A DNA stretch of 64,000 bases from Plantago ovata (taxonomy: Eukaryota > Streptophyta > Magnoliopsida > Lamiales > Plantaginaceae), in NCBI GenBank assembly GCA_028274465.1, contig CM051456.1, forward strand, positions 112,955,397 to 113,019,396. The letters are read 5' to 3'. Both the position numbers and the translations under genes were made by a program. Within the stretch, counting starts at the first letter, position 1; each line of letters begins with the position of its first letter. The notes under the pieces are model-generated. The model did not search any database. It was not told the origin of the DNA and saw only the letters and a list, made by a program, of their open reading frames with translations. This document shows positions 21,911 to 35,643 of the stretch, in pieces.

Positions 21911-24900
21911 ATGGCCCTATGGCGAAAAGCCCGAGAAAATAACTTGGTCTCCTACCTGAAGCCCTATCTGACATTCGAGGTTCATGTTTTAACTGCATTT
22001 AAGTTTCTGTTTCTCAGTCAGGCATTTTGACAAACACCTTGTGCACATAACAATTAAGCCTGGTTTTTATTCTAATTCTTACGTGGGCTCGTTTCAATTT
22101 TTGTTGTTTGCAGAGGTTTATTCACAAACATGTTTATCTTGAATACTGCGATGTACCTCGATCATCTGTTCATAATGACACAGGTCTATGTTCTTCATTT
22201 GTAGTTCTTTTATCACACCATTAATATTTCATGGGAATGTAATCAATTCTCTTTTTTCTTGCTATAGCACGAACTGTTAGTATTGGTTGACATTTTTGTA
22301 GTCAAAATGGGTAAATTACTTACTGTGCAACAGTTTGACATTTCCATTGCTGGTTAGGTTTAGGTCAAGTTGCGCTACCGAAATGTGTGAAGCTGAACGC
22401 GCTGAAGTTGGGGGTAAGAAGATCAATGATATCCCCCGATTCTTATAAAGTTGTAAGGGGTCTGCAGAATGAAGGTGCGAGTTTTGAGCTCATGTATATC
22501 ATCTTTTGTCAAGCTTATAGGGTTCCTCATCTCCATATGCTCATATCACAAAATATTTATGTTTTAAGTTTTTAACTAAAACATGCAGTATGATTCCACA
22601 CACATCTTTTTGCTATCCAAACTCGTAAAGCAAAAGTTCTCTACTTATGTGGGAACAGTATGCTTCTCCAGAGATGCCACATAATTTGCTCCCTTTGTGA
22701 GCTTTTTGGAGCTTTGTGGAGTAACGGTATAGGAGTTTTAGTTATTTTCTTTTGGTATATGAGAGATGAGGTTATTATATTGACTGAAGTATAATTTAAG
22801 ACTTCATTCATGAGGCAATAAACTTGATTAATGTTAAGATATTACTAGATTAAATAGAGCATGAAGACCAGCTTTGAAGTTTTTTGTACAGTTCTTTTAG
22901 TATCAATATTCATTTTGTTTATTGAGAAAACAGACATTCAAACTCAATTCCATTTAAACCAAATAAAAAAATCTATGAAATGGTGGAATTAACTCTAATA
23001 CTAAATACTATGTGTTACATGATGTCTATAGACATTGTGACTATCTCATTTATGGTTGGTGAATTGAGCTGATAGAAGAAAACAAACTGAAAAAGCTCTG
23101 GATGCCCGTAGTCCAGATAATCGACTCGAGTCACTAAAATAAGCACATATGACCCAATTCTATGTTATACTTCTATAGTATATGTTATGGATGTGTACTC
23201 CTATACTCTCATAAGGAATGTATATTTCATTGTAACTGTACTTGCACTACTTTTTAAAACTATGATCTGTATTCTGTAAAATCTTCTATATGACTGTTCT
23301 CTTGTACAGTCCGACCTCTTGGTATTGCAACAGTTCAACTTGTGTTGACACTTGAGTTTCTTATTCTAGATTTTTTTTTCATTTCTCATTTTTTATATCC
23401 TGTATTAGTCTGTTGCAAACTTTTCCAGTTTATATTTCATATTAAAGCTCAAATGTGCAGGGTTCCAGACCTACTTAGTTGGTGGTTGTGTTAGAGACTT
23501 ACTTATCAACAGAGTACCCAAAGACTTTGATGTGATCACAACAGCGAAACTTGATAGGGTACGTTGTTGGCTTTTGCCAGTTAATGAAAGCATGATACCA
23601 ATGTGAATGTATATTTTTGCAGGTCAAACACAAGTTCTGGAAATCAAGAGCAATCATTGTTGGAAAGCGATTTCCTGTATGCAGGGTTGGTAGTGGAGAG
23701 TCTGTTGTGGAGGTTAGCACAGATTTGTTTAATATTGGAGGTTTTTCTTATCTTCTAGTTTAGAATTTGATCTTTTCTACTATGTTCAAAACATTCTAAA
23801 ACTTACTTCACCATCAGGTAACAACATTCGGAACAATTGATAAACGCTCCAAAAGTAAAAAAAATCCCGTTTCTTCAGCGCCAGCAGCTTGTGACCCACA
23901 TGACTTTGCACTCTGGATGGATTGTATGCGTAGAGACTTCACCATCAACAGGTTTTATCCCTGCATTGTTTGTGCAAACTAATTTCGATATGTCCCGACT
24001 CTGCTACTCTTTCTTCCGCCGCCCACGCCCCACTCCCCCCAATAAAATTTTAAAAAACAATTCTGCATGACCATGACTAAATATTTCATTTGCGGCAAAA
24101 CTTAGCTTCTAATGCTGGTTAATGGTATGATCTGAAATCTGGTATCTTTAAAATGGGAAACAGCTTATTCTATGATCCTTTTACCAACACAATCTTCGAC
24201 TACGCTAATGCTATGAAGGACCTGAGGTCTTTGAAGGTTAGCTATGTTGTATTGAAAATATGTTCTGTTACTTTTGTCTTATCCAAGAAATCTGAAGTTC
24301 TTATCTTGTGGTACCAGCTAAGGACAATAGCACCAGCTCCGCAATCATTTACAGAGGACCAAGGTTTGTAATATGTAACATTTCTATTGCAGCCTCATTT
24401 GACTTCAATTTTGAGAATTATCCTGGGAGCTAAATTTGTATCTTTTCAGCCAGAATTTTGCGTGGGATTAGAATCGCAGCTCGTCTCAGATTATCACTTT
24501 CTGAAGAGACTGAGGCTGCTATACATAATTTATCTTCATCCATCACTGAGATAAGCAAGGTACGTTGGTGTTCGTGGTAGATCTTCATTTTCTCGTTCAT
24601 TTGGGTTGCATGATGATGTGGTTGGCATTTATTCCTCTCCAAAATTTTCCGTCTTCTTTTTCATGCTATCAATAATCTCGAATAGTATCATAAAGGATGA
24701 TAAACTTCTTAGACTCTGCATAATAACTGCCTGCAAATTGTATATTTTTCCATTCCTTCCAAAGACATCAGAACAATTGCCTTCAAATTGCAGCCTTGAG
24801 CTCCCCCCCAAGCACGAATATCATCTGCCAGATTTTCCTTCTTAACTCTACTTTCTATACATGGTGGTATTCAGAGTTTAGATTCTTTACTAACTAGTAT

Positions 24901-27678
24901 ATCATATCTTTTAGTTGTGAAATAAAAACTTGTCAACTCTAGAATTGGTAAGAAGCTTACATATTGGTCTCAAGGGAAAACAACCCGGCATGCCTTTTAT
25001 ATTTTTGACCTGTCACCTTGTGATGCCAAGGGTTTTTTCTTTACTGACCGGTTTATGTTCACAGAAGTCCTAAAATAATTTACTCATTTATTTCCTAACA
25101 GCCTAGACTAATGATGGAGGTAAACTATATGTTGTCATATGGAGCTGCTTCTACCTCATTCCTTTTGCTAAAAAAGTTCAAGCTGCTTGAGATGTTGTTG
25201 CCTTTTCAAGTAAGTTATTTTACATCTATACAAAATACAGTGCTCCTTTCTTTCAAAATCTATTTTACTCTACTTTTATTCTTTGATTTTTACTGCATAC
25301 TATATGAGAATCTGATTAAATCTCGATATATTGTAGGCGGCATACCTTTCCGAGTTGTTGGACAGTCAAGTTGATCCGTGCTCTTCAATGCTAATGGTTG
25401 GCTTTTGTTTCCTCGTTTTGATAATTGATAGTATGACATTATATCTCTACAAATGATCATGATTCATTTCTGTTGCCTCTATCCAATCCAATGAGTTTCT
25501 CTTTTGATACGAATTTATACCACCTTACTTTTTTACACGTCTGATCGAGAACTTGCCATTTCTTTTCAGAAGTTACTTTACCAATTAGATCAATTGATTA
25601 CATGTGATCAGCCTTGTCATGGAATCTTGTGGTGAGTAATTCAATTTGTACATTTCGATTAAACTGAATTGCCTATTTTAATTCCCTTTAAATAGTATAG
25701 CTATCAATTGGGCCCATAACATTGTTTCTTCTAAGAAAAGGCACGCACATCAAATGGTAAATGATCTTATTTGAAGAATAGTCGTTATGGAGAGTTAAAT
25801 ATTAATTAGTTCAACTATTTCAGGGGAAATATAATGGTTCTGTATATATGAACAGGGACAATTAGTATCTACTTTGTTTCAAGAGAGAGAGAGAGAAAAG
25901 AAGAAAGAAAAAAAACCACTTCCCCTAACATCCACACAAAACTAAGCGTGAGAAAAAGGTCAGTGAAAAATTCTGCTGCACCACTCTACCATGCATGGAG
26001 ACTTTATTTATGATATGTTCCTTCTTTGACTAAGGAAGGTATTACAAGGAACTGTGTTTCAGATGACCCCTATCCCTTGATACGCGCAGGGCATGTTTGT
26101 CTTTGTAATTAGATTACATAAATGTTAAAATGCAATCTGAGTTCAGTCTCCTGCTAGTTGAATGGTCATTGGAATTTAATTTTTGTTCACGTCTCAGTTT
26201 CCTTGGGGGCTTGTTAAATGTTTGCTTATCATTTCTCCTTACAAATTTTGTCGGACAGGATTTCTCTCTTGTCATTTCACATGGCATTGTTCCGTTATCC
26301 TCAGCCTGCTGAAGTTGTTCTGACCTTTGCTTCACTTCTTTACCATGGAAATTGGGAGAAAAGTGTTGAGTTTGCGAGACAACATGCTTCAGGTTCAAGA
26401 AATTGTGTTCCTGAAATATTGACTGATCCAGTCACTCTGTCAGATGATGAAATTGCTCGAATGGTCACTCTATTGTGTAAGCGAGCACAAAAATCTATAT
26501 ACATTCTGACCAAGCAAGACTTCCTTACAGAAGCAATGGCCAGATTTCGAGATTGTCCAACATCTGGTTTAGTAAGTTTGAATAATTCTGTTTGCTTGCA
26601 CATTATGTATTTCTTTATCCAAATTCCCAGCTTCTGTGTAGACTGTAGAGTATCTGATGAGGAATTGTGGACAACACTTGTGAACATGACTTGTGTCCTT
26701 CACCCTTGCGTGACTGACGGAATAGTCTGACAGTATAACCAAGGACTGAGGGAACTTTGTTACGGTTTTGCCTATGCATTAGTTATGTCTTTGTGATAAC
26801 TCTAAATATCCCTGTTTCAGTTTATGTGCTGATAATGTCCTTTAAGAATAATGTAGTGGAAAAATATGTAATATTCATCTGTATTGTTTATGCTAAGTGA
26901 CATGTTGAAATTAATTCGAATTTTAAGTTCTAAATTTAAATTATTGAAAAAACAAAATACATTACTTTCATTATGATCTTACCCAAGTGTGTCTAACTGG
27001 TCTCACTTTCTATTTCAGATTTTTATATCCCACAATATGGGCAAACAAGTCTGGGATCTTTTTGAACATCTTCAAGAAGATGTCAAAAAAGGTGTAAAAG
27101 GCAGAAAAGAATTGGTGCGGATAGATTATATGAAGCTTGGAAAAGGCGACACAGCTGAAGTGAGGTTTGTGCTTGGTCAGATAATAATTGACGCTCTGGC
27201 TTCCAGTGATTCTGCTAAAAGCGAATTGACCAAGCATAAACTCAGAAAAGTTGGCTTAGAGCTTGAGAACGAAGATAAACGAATCAGATCACCATCTAAT
27301 AATGAGCTATTAGCAGACGAAGCTCGCAAGGGAAGTATGCTTCGGGATGATGGTGTTAAAACCAAGGCTGTAGTGAGTGAAAAAAAGGCGAGCAAGAGTC
27401 CTGGTCAAAATCTGGCTTCTAGCCAACACAAAAAAGACGATGGTGATAAAACCAAGGCTGTATTGAGTGAAAAAAAGGCGAGCAAGAGTCCTGTTCAAAA
27501 TCTGGCTTCAAGCCTACTTGAACAAGATGATGGTGATAAAGCCAAGGCTGCATTGAGCGGAAAAAAGGCGAGCAAGAGTCCTGGTCAAAATCTGGCTCCA
27601 TGCAGACTCAAAACAGATGAGCATGTGAAAGCTGGGAAACAAGAAACAGCTCGTTCACTTTCTAGCCTATTTAAATGA
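21911..27678 (+). CDS. Poly(A) polymerase / CCA-adding nucleotidyltransferase family protein (bacterial PcnB type)
   Basis: Fourteen exons join in phase to give about 667 residues: 21911-21979, 22114-22183, 22364-22474, 23461-23558, 23623-23712, 23818-23951, 24164-24236, 24318-24363, 24450-24559, 25102-25209, 25337-25396, 25570-25631, 26259-26571, 27019-27678. The class II nucleotidyltransferase core is clear: GFQTYLVGGCVRDLL then PKDFDVITTA with the DxD metal-binding pair (residues about 84-112), the second-carboxylate segment MRRDFTIN, SLFYDPFTNTIFDYANAMKD, and the RNA-binding head ARILRGIRIAARLRLSLS. The C-terminal half has LMMEVNYMLSYGAA and a Lys-rich tail with three 30-residue repeats. 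The family adds A or CCA tails to RNA, and plant members are mostly organellar. The N-terminus is basic and could target an organelle, but exons 1-2 are the least certain part. Confidence 0.88.
27346..27615 (+). repeat. Three in-frame 90 bp tandem repeats in the polymerase-like gene
   Basis: Inside the last exon a 30-codon unit (DDGDKTKAVLSEKKASKSPG then QNLAS) is present three times with 80-90% identity. The unit is rich in Lys, Ser and Asp, is probably disordered and ends the protein. The copies are close enough in sequence for recent slippage or unequal crossing over. Confidence 0.85.
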
Positions 27679-28541
27679 GCAGGACAACTGAATGCAAGCC
27701 GAGACTTGTTCACTTTCTACTCGATGTGATCAACACTCATGCTGCCGTAACTTCTCGAGGGAAACTAATTGCACCAACGGGAGGTGATATTCATACAGCC
27801 TGAGACAATTTCTGTTTTATGGCTTATCCAATTTGTCCATGCAGCACGCAAATGATGAACAAAACGCTTCAGTTCTTTTTGTCCTCTGAATAGCAGATGA
27901 AGTTTATGGTATTTTCTTGAAGAGTCTCTCTCTCCTACTCTGGTGGCATGGAAATGGCAAAGGTGCTTTTAGATGACAATCTGTTTATTTAAGCTCTTGC
28001 TTAGATTAAATTTAGCTGCCATGAGCAAGATGTAAAATTTCTTTAGGGTTCCTTAAATTGTCAGATATTTAGAGATTTGGAAATTTCTGTAGGGTTCCTT
28101 CAATAGGATCCAAGAGGTGTTAGGTGATATTAGATGCATCTTCTTAACGTAGGCTCCTTGCCACTACAGAGAGAACCTTTTGTGGGTGCTTTTCGTCATC
28201 ACTAACCTTTTATGAATCTACATGCATGATGTCTAACATTAATCAATTTATTTATCGACTAAACAAAATCATATTATAGATTTTGTGATTTGAATTTCAG
28301 ATTGACGTGTTGCTCCCAGCTCTTTACACAGCCAGAAAATTGTTATTTAGTCACATTCTCATAAAGTAAAGGAGATTAGTGTTATGTATTCACAATTTAG
28401 ACCGTTAGATACAGACGGGTAACCATGACATGTTGAGTCTGATCCATAAATTTTAGTCCAATCAGATGATTTGGACATTAAGTTTTTGAGAATCTTTAGA
28501 AAATTGTTGGACTTGGGCTTGAGAATTTATTTTTGAATAAC
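27679..28541. other. 3' flank of the polymerase-like gene
   Basis: Probable 3' UTR followed by AT-rich intergenic DNA. No further coding sequence seen. Confidence 0.4.
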
Positions 28542-28544
28542 TTA

Positions 28545-28792
28545 GTCCATCTCCAGTAGTTAGAACCCAACAGAATTCAAAACACACACTCTCTCTCATG
28601 CCACATCAGCTTTCCACTCAACATAACTCAAACACCATCAACCCTCTCCAGCAGTTAAAACCCAATAAAACCCACAATTTAAACCCAAAAGAGTAACATA
28701 ACCGGTTTTGTAAAACAGAACGATTCTGTCATTAAACCCAACAGAACACTGCTAGGGTTCTGTTGGGGAACAGAACACTGATGGAGATGGCC
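28545..28792. mobile_element. PIF/Harbinger-type (Tourist-like) MITE, 248 bp
   Basis: The element begins GTCCATCTCCAGTAGTTAGAA and ends, read inverted, GGCCATCTCCATCAGTGTTC. It is flanked by the 3-base duplication TTA (28542-28544 and 28793-28795). TTA/TAA duplications and GGCCATCTCC-type ends are hallmarks of Harbinger-derived MITEs. Non-coding. Confidence 0.8.
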
Positions 28793-28795
28793 TTA

Positions 28796-30070
28796 TGTTA
28801 CATGAACACTTAAATGATGGTTTTTTTTTAAACGATAAAAAATTTATTGATAAACCTAAATGTTATACTAATACAAAGAATATGAGAAATAATCTTATAA
28901 TTATGAATACAAGTGTAATACTATTTGTTTCCCCGATAAACAAAATGATACTCTATGTAACTATCACGTGATATATATTACGTAGTATATTATATCTAGT
29001 TGTGTACGTACGTATTTATTGTTCTTATAAATATACTTAAACGATTATACAAATCTGATGATCATTATTATGAACATTGCTTTGCTGCTAATTAATATTC
29101 TATCACGAAGTGATATTCGTTATTTATGAATATATTGATGATTATTAATTAAAAAAATACTGTACTATCACAAAGAACACATACTACAAGATATGCATTT
29201 TTGTCTTACTAATCTACATCAAGCAGTATGTGTCGTATTATTACTATCTGAAATCCAAACAAAAAGCCCAAAAGTGGGCAAGAGCGGTTCATAAAAGTGC
29301 AAAATCGAAAGACACAAACAAATAAACAATAGTACTCCTTCTTCCGTTCCCATAAATTATTTTATAGTTTCTAAACTATGTTAGATCAGCGATTAATCTA
29401 AACAGTATTAGAAAAATTATTACAACTTTCTATTATTCATATTCATGAGTAAGGTTTCATTTTATTTTATTAAATCTTTTGATATCATGTTTGACCACAT
29501 AATATTTTCAAATTATTACATTTTCATAATATATTTTATTAATAATTTTTTCGCTACCATTTAGAACTATAAAATTTATATATTTTTATACAAATTAATG
29601 ATCAAACATGTCTAAAATAATTTTTCGGATGAAAATAACAGACTAATCAATGATCAAACATGTCTAAAATAATTAATAGAAAAATGGTAGTAGTGTGTGT
29701 ACACCATATTCTATTTTTCAGATGAAGAGAACAGAGTCTCAGCATGCCTTGTTCTCTTTGTTTAAACATGATTGAATTGAACAAAGTTAAATGATGTTAA
29801 ACTGAATTGAATTTAATTGTAGTATAAAATCAACTAAATTAAATAAATTCAATTATACTGAGCAAAATAAATTTGAACCCAAATGAAATTAACGAGGAAG
29901 AAGATACGGAGGAGAGAGTATAATGATTAAAACCATATCCAGGGAAGAAACAACCTGATTCAGTGAGTAAAATAGATTAGGAAAGATATAATAGTAGTAG
30001 TAATTTTGTTTTGAAAGCAACATCTCACAAAGCCAAACCCATGTGGGCTAACAGCTAAGTTAGCCAAACC
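28796..30070. other. AT-rich intergenic DNA upstream of the cyclin gene
   Basis: No gene. A 27-base sequence containing ATGATCAAACATGTCTAAAAT occurs twice (near 29600 and 29648). CTCCTTCTTCCGTTCCCATA near 29336 looks like a Stowaway-type MITE end but I could not find its partner. Confidence 0.4.
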
Positions 30071-30073
30071 AGG

Positions 30074-30141
30074 TGACCGTTGAGCCCACAATGTAAAAGT
30101 CCCATGATCCAACGGCCATCCATCCTTCACTAGCCGTTTGA
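30074..30141. promoter_or_regulatory. Cluster of three MSA elements (MYB3R sites)
   Basis: TCCAACGGCCA at 30108-30118 matches the mitosis-specific activator consensus YCYAACGGYYA at every position. Inverted near-matches lie at 30074-30084 (CTCAACGGTCA, one mismatch) and 30131-30141 (TCAAACGGCTA, one mismatch). They lie 215-282 bases before the cyclin B ATG, where MYB3R factors drive G2/M expression. Confidence 0.75.
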
Positions 30142-30355
30142 TTTGAAAAAATTAAGACACCCCCCAAAAAAAATAAAAAGGATTTAACTACAACACACTC
30201 TACTGTCTTCTTTCCACTCGACAAATAAAATAGTATACTTCCCCTTTCACGCTCCTTTTAACCAACACACAGGAGGAGAGGAGGAGCTTCATTCCTCTCA
30301 ATACCCATTGGGTTTGTTTCGTTGTTTGTTCCTTCAGTTTGTGTTCGTTCACAAC

Positions 30356-32602
30356 ATGATGAATCAAGAAAATATGGTTTTCTTTGATGACAACAAGAAC
30401 AAGAACAACCCTGTTCAGGTTATTAAGCCAAGTAATGTTGTTCAAGGTAGCCGGATTAATTCATTCATTCATTCAATGTTTCTTCAGCTTCTTCCAGTTC
30501 TTGAAGTTTAATGTATTTTTCTGCTTTTTTTTGTTAATTGAAAATTGGAAGGTGGGAGGAAGTTTGGAGCTGAAATCAGACAGAATAGGAGGGCTTTAGG
30601 AGTGATTAACCAGAATGTAGGAGGATCAAAGCGTTCCTTGCAAGAGTAAGATATTGTAGTTTGTTTTGGGTGAATGAATGAATTTGGTTGAAGAACTAAC
30701 TGTGAACTGACTTTTTTGGCAAATCTTGGATCTCAGGATTAATGGGTTCTGTTCCAAGAAAGGTCCGGCTCCCGGAAACAGGCCGGTTACAAGGAAATTC
30801 GCTGCAGAAATGGCGGTGGTGTCGCGGCATTCTCATCGTCCCGAGGTATGTAATGTTCCTTCTTTTTGAATTAGGCCTCTTGGTTTTTTTTAATCCATTT
30901 CAATCTGGAAGGCCTAAAAGTTCAAAATTTTGAAATGATTTATTGAATTGAATTAGGTCTCTTTAGTTTATTTTAATTTAATCCAGTGTCAATCTTGATG
31001 GCCTAAAAGTTCAAAATTCTGAAGTAGTTTATTGAATTGGATTGAATAGGAAGAGAAGAAACAAAAGATATCATCTGCTGCCAGTGAGTTCACAGTGTGG
31101 GAAGACATATCGCTAACCGATATGGATGACGATCATGCCGCCCCGGCGCCTATGTCTTTAGAGCATTCAGAATGTGAAATGAGTGACAAAGTTCATATGG
31201 TGTGTGTTCTTTTTTCACCTTGTTTAAATCTGTTTGAATAGTGTATAAACTTGTGGGCCTAATTGATTAGTACATGTGAAATTAATAGGAGGTTGAAATG
31301 GAGGACATTTTTGAGGAGTCTGTCTTGGACATTGATGGTTCTGATGCTGAGGATCCCCTGTCTGTCGTGGAATATGTGGATGAATTATACGACTTCTACA
31401 AGAAAATGGAGGTACTAGTTTTGAATTTGAATCACCTTATTGTTTAGATCTAAGTCTAATACTAGTTGTCAATTTTGAGACAAATCTGGTTGTTGTTTTG
31501 CTGCAGAATGCAAGCTGTGTATCACCAGGATACATGGCACAACAAGTAGATATCAATGAGAAAATGAGGGCCATTCTCATTGATTGGCTAATTGAGGTAA
31601 CAAAGAGCAATAAGTTCATTGCCATAAAAAGAAGTGGAATTAAATTTTTACTGACCATAAGTACTATCCAACAACAGGTGCATCATAAATTCGAACTCAG
31701 GGAGGAGACGTTGTTCCTAACGGTGAACCTAATCGATCGGTTCTTGGCGAAGCAATCTGTAGTTAGAAAGAAGCTCCAGCTTGTTGGTTTGGTTGCCATG
31801 CTCTTGGCATGCAAATATGAGGAAGTATCAGTTCCTGTAGTGGATGATTTGGTCTTTATATCAGATAAAGCTTATACCAGGAAAGAAGTTCTTGAAATGG
31901 TATAGGCCTAATTGGTATCTGACAATAATAAAGTGGCTGATTGATTCCTTTCTATATAACTAACTCTTTACCTTTTTGTCCTCAGGAAAAATTGATGCTG
32001 AACACTTTGCAGTTCAACATGTCACTCCCTACTCCATATGTCTTTTTGAAAAGATTCCTCAAGGCTGCTCAATCGGATCGAAAGGTTTGTTACGGTCGAA
32101 CCAGTCTGATCTGTATAATGTGTACTTGTGTGATTGTGTCGTTTCTAACATAAACTTCTTTTGGGTAACTACAGCTAGAGCTGCTCTCCTTTTTCTTGAT
32201 TGAGCTTTGTCTGGTGGAGTACGAGATGCTGAAATATCCGCCATCGTTTCTAGCTGCTACTGCTATATACGCTGCTCAAGTCACCCTCTACGGTGTCGGG
32301 CAATGGACTAAGACATGCGAATGGCACACCGGTTACTCAGAGGATCAGCTATTGTGAGTCACTCAAATGATGCTTCTACCAACTACTATTAGTGTTTCTC
32401 ATTAGACCTGCTGCTCACACGTGCTGTGTTTGTGTTGTGTTGTTATCTCAGGGAATGCTCGAGAATGGTGGTTGGCTATCATCAAAATGCGGCAACAGGG
32501 AAGCTGACCGGGGTTCACAGGAAGTACAACACAACAAAGTTCGGTTACGCTGCAAGATGCGAACCTGCTGCACATTTCGTCGCACAAACAACAACACAAT
32601 GA
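30356..32602 (+). CDS. CYCB2: G2/mitotic B2-type cyclin
   Basis: Ten exons join in phase to 435 residues: 30356-30446, 30552-30645, 30737-30845, 31050-31199, 31289-31411, 31507-31596, 31678-31899, 31986-32084, 32175-32353, 32452-32602. The N-terminus carries a destruction box ([10 protein letters not shown], about residues 43-52) for APC/C-driven degradation. The first cyclin fold contains [31 protein letters not shown] and LLACKYEE; the second contains [14 protein letters not shown] and [14 protein letters not shown]. The end is [12 protein letters not shown] then a short Gln/Thr tail. Length and the HxKFEL sequence fit plant B2 cyclins, which activate CDKA/CDKB at G2/M. No defects seen. The first of two adjacent ATGs was taken as the start. 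Confidence 0.95.
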
Positions 32603-35515
32603 GGCAGATCATGTACAGTTTATACTAACGTGTCATATCTGTAATTGTGGGATTCATCTGTAGTAGTTCCCCGGTCCGAAAACAATCCGGGGAGCTACTA
32701 GTTTACTTAATTTGGTTGGGGGCCTGCCATTGGGGGTTGGTTATATAGATGGTTACATTCTTGAGTGACAAATAAGTTCAGCAACTACTAGTGTTGCATT
32801 GGGGATTATTACAATTTGTTGAGTTTTAGAAAGTCAGATTCCATTGGCTTCTAAGGTTGATTGTGTTTGTAAAACTTTTCATTTAGATTGATTCAATTGA
32901 TCGTATATGATAACAATTCTCATTGATAATATTTTGTTGCATTTTACAAGTTTTTTTCCATAAAAGAATCGCAAGGGGAACCAGTAATCGATCAAGACCC
33001 CGGCCCCGCGTTACTCATGAAATGTAATATTTGGAGTTATTCACAGAAACGTACTAATCTCGAGAGCGTGAGTTTAAGAAAGTTATGATTGCAAGCTGCC
33101 AGGATCAAATTGGTAATCGCAGAAAGTTGATCACATAAATTTGCTGTAGTCGACAAAAGGAGGCGTGTGTGGCTGTTCGGTAGGGGGAACGCAGAAATTT
33201 CAGTCAGGGGAGCAACTTTTACTTAAGAAAGTTACGTGCTATAAGTTCATCATTTTTTCGAAAGAAAACAAATTTATTTCATTTATTTTTAATTTCCATG
33301 TGATTATGATAAATTAAAATTTTTAGAATTGAAGTGAGTACATGGATGTAATAAAATAAATAATGAGCAACTCTTATAAAAATCTTGATTTTCTAAATAA
33401 TAGTAAGAAAATTTACACCTCATTAATATAATTAGGCGAGTACACTCAGTGAGAGGGACATTGTGTTTCCTCATGTTAAAAAATATTAAATTTTACGAGA
33501 ATTTCACATGAATAATTAAATACTTGTACTTTTTTAAAGAATTGAAACTCATCGAGAAATAAATTAATATACATATTATTCAACAAATTTAATCAAATAA
33601 AAATAACATCATTACATCAAAGTAAATAGATATTCATGTAAAATAATCTAAGTTAAAATCTATATAAAAAAAATAAGTAAGACACTGTTTAAATATTAAC
33701 GGATTACCTATAACATCCTGATCTTGTTACTATTTTGATATATATTAAACCACTTTCATTTTAAAAAATAAAACAAAATCATAAATGTAAAAAAGAAAAG
33801 AAGAAAAATAAAAGTCTTAAGTCGAAAATATTGAGAAAAGGGGGTTTTGAACCCGAGTGTCTCGCATAAAACTATCAATTCCTTACCACCCAGACAAAAA
33901 CACATATCTATAAAGTAGTTGCGTATTTAACATTATATAAAAACACAAATATAAATTTTTTTAAAGGGCATACTAGTAATTTCAAATGAAAAATCCAGGG
34001 GCAGCCGCTGCTGCCCCTTGCTCCTCTGTAGTTTCGCCCCTTGTCTTCGGTGTTCCTCCTCCAAGCTATTTCATCTTCTCTACTCCTACTTATTCTCCGT
34101 TCTCATTCGATCAATTCTTGTGGCTTGTTTCTTTTGGCTATTTGTTCTACTGGTATATATTCCGGTTATCTTTCTATTACTTCTGTCTATAATTGAAAAA
34201 CCTTGTGTTTGATCCTTATTTGGTGATTTTGCTTGTATAAATCCAGTTATCTTTCTATTACTTCTATCAGTAGTTCTATGTTCGAAACGTTGTGTTTGAT
34301 TTGATCCTTATTATTTGATGATTTTACCCCGATGAAGTTTTGGCTTATTAATGCTTTTTCATCACGTCTCATCGATATGATATATTCGCTTAGGATTTAA
34401 GGTCGTATAGACTTGATTTTGAAATCACCCGAGAGTAGTGATAGAGTATATTTTATCTCATCCTCTCTTAGTTGATGCGGGTTATTATGAAAATTCTACT
34501 TAATTTGTATTCTATTTGTTCCATAAACATTTAGATTGTTTACATTCTATTTTTTTTAAACTTTTTATGTTACAACATTATTGTGGTGTCTGTCACTAAA
34601 TCAAATACACCATACTCATTATACAAACCTTCTAAAGCTTTGTTCTATTCGACTGAAAACTCATTATTTTCAGTTTATTTCGGTTCAATTTTGTTCAGAT
34701 TCATTTACTTCAGTTCTCTTCGATTCAATTATGTTCATATTTGATTAGTTATAATTTACTACAAATAGAATTAGTTCACTTTAACTTCATTCGGTTATGT
34801 TAAATTGAGTTCAGTTCGTTTAGACGAAAAGAACAGTTTCTAAAAGTCCATTCCAAAACCAAACGTGAGTATAAAGTTAGAACTATAAAGTTAGTGGATA
34901 TGTTAATTATTTAATTGAAATGGAGTATATTAGTGGTAAAGTTGTAATATATTAAAGACCCCTATAATATATAAAATAATATTTTTAATATCTTAGGTAC
35001 TTCTCTTATAAAAATGGATAAAATTTTATGAGTCACCTAAAAACAAGAAATAAAAATTAAAAATAAGAAATAAAAATTAAGTAAAGTTTTTTATAATACG
35101 AAATAAGGAATAAATCATGGACACATAAGTGACCCGTAAGACACTTGAAATGCATTTAAATGGGTTTAAAATATCCTTCACCAACCCCCTTATAGGTCAG
35201 GTCAGGCCCATAAAGTATCCTTGACCCACCAAACACTTATGGAGTGTGATTGTCTGTGAGAACCTTAATTACTTTTAGTCAAGTGTAGTTTCTTCGTGAT
35301 TGCTCAGATTTGGCATCATCCACCTACTAATTAACTACACTTAGTTGTTCTTTTCATTCATTTAAATTCCTTTTGGTTATAATAATCCACTTGTACAAAT
35401 TTACTACATCACGTAACTTAAGACCCAATTTTGAAATAGCATCTTATTATTCAAAACTTTCTCCAAATTTAGTACACTCCCACTTTCTTGTCTTTCTTCT
35501 CAAAAGAGTCTCTCT
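32603..35515. other. Intergenic DNA between cyclin and PSAT
   Basis: After a probable 3' UTR to about 32840, the sequence is AT-rich with no supported gene. TTTTGAACCCGAGTGTCTCG near 33846 resembles a B-box/T-arm in reverse and may be a SINE relic. TTCAGTT-type short repeats occupy 34660-34860. The frames near 33986-34212 show only hydrophobic low-complexity peptides. Confidence 0.4.
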
Positions 35516-35516
35516 C

Positions 35517-35527
35517 TATATATAAAT
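35517..35527 (+). promoter_or_regulatory. TATA box of the PSAT gene
   Basis: TATATATAAAT follows a CT-rich run and lies 117 bases before the PSAT ATG, a normal spacing for a plant gene with a leader of about 85 bases. Confidence 0.6.
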
Positions 35528-35643
35528 CATTTATTTTGTACACTTTCACACAAAACACGTAAACTGCCCAGATTGTTTGGCAAAGCCAAAAAAACAACAC
35601 TCAAACAGATCGGGAGATCTCCCTCCTCTCTCACCTCGCCAAC

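Noticed and set aside
26572-26730. Continuation of the polymerase-like exon to a stop at 26730
   Set aside because: A good donor (TTA|GTAAGT) at 26571 and a well-matched next exon at 27019 show that the frame beyond is intron.
29331-29700. Stowaway-type MITE suggested by CTCCTTCTTCCGTTCCCATA
   Set aside because: No matching inverted end or TA duplication could be found.
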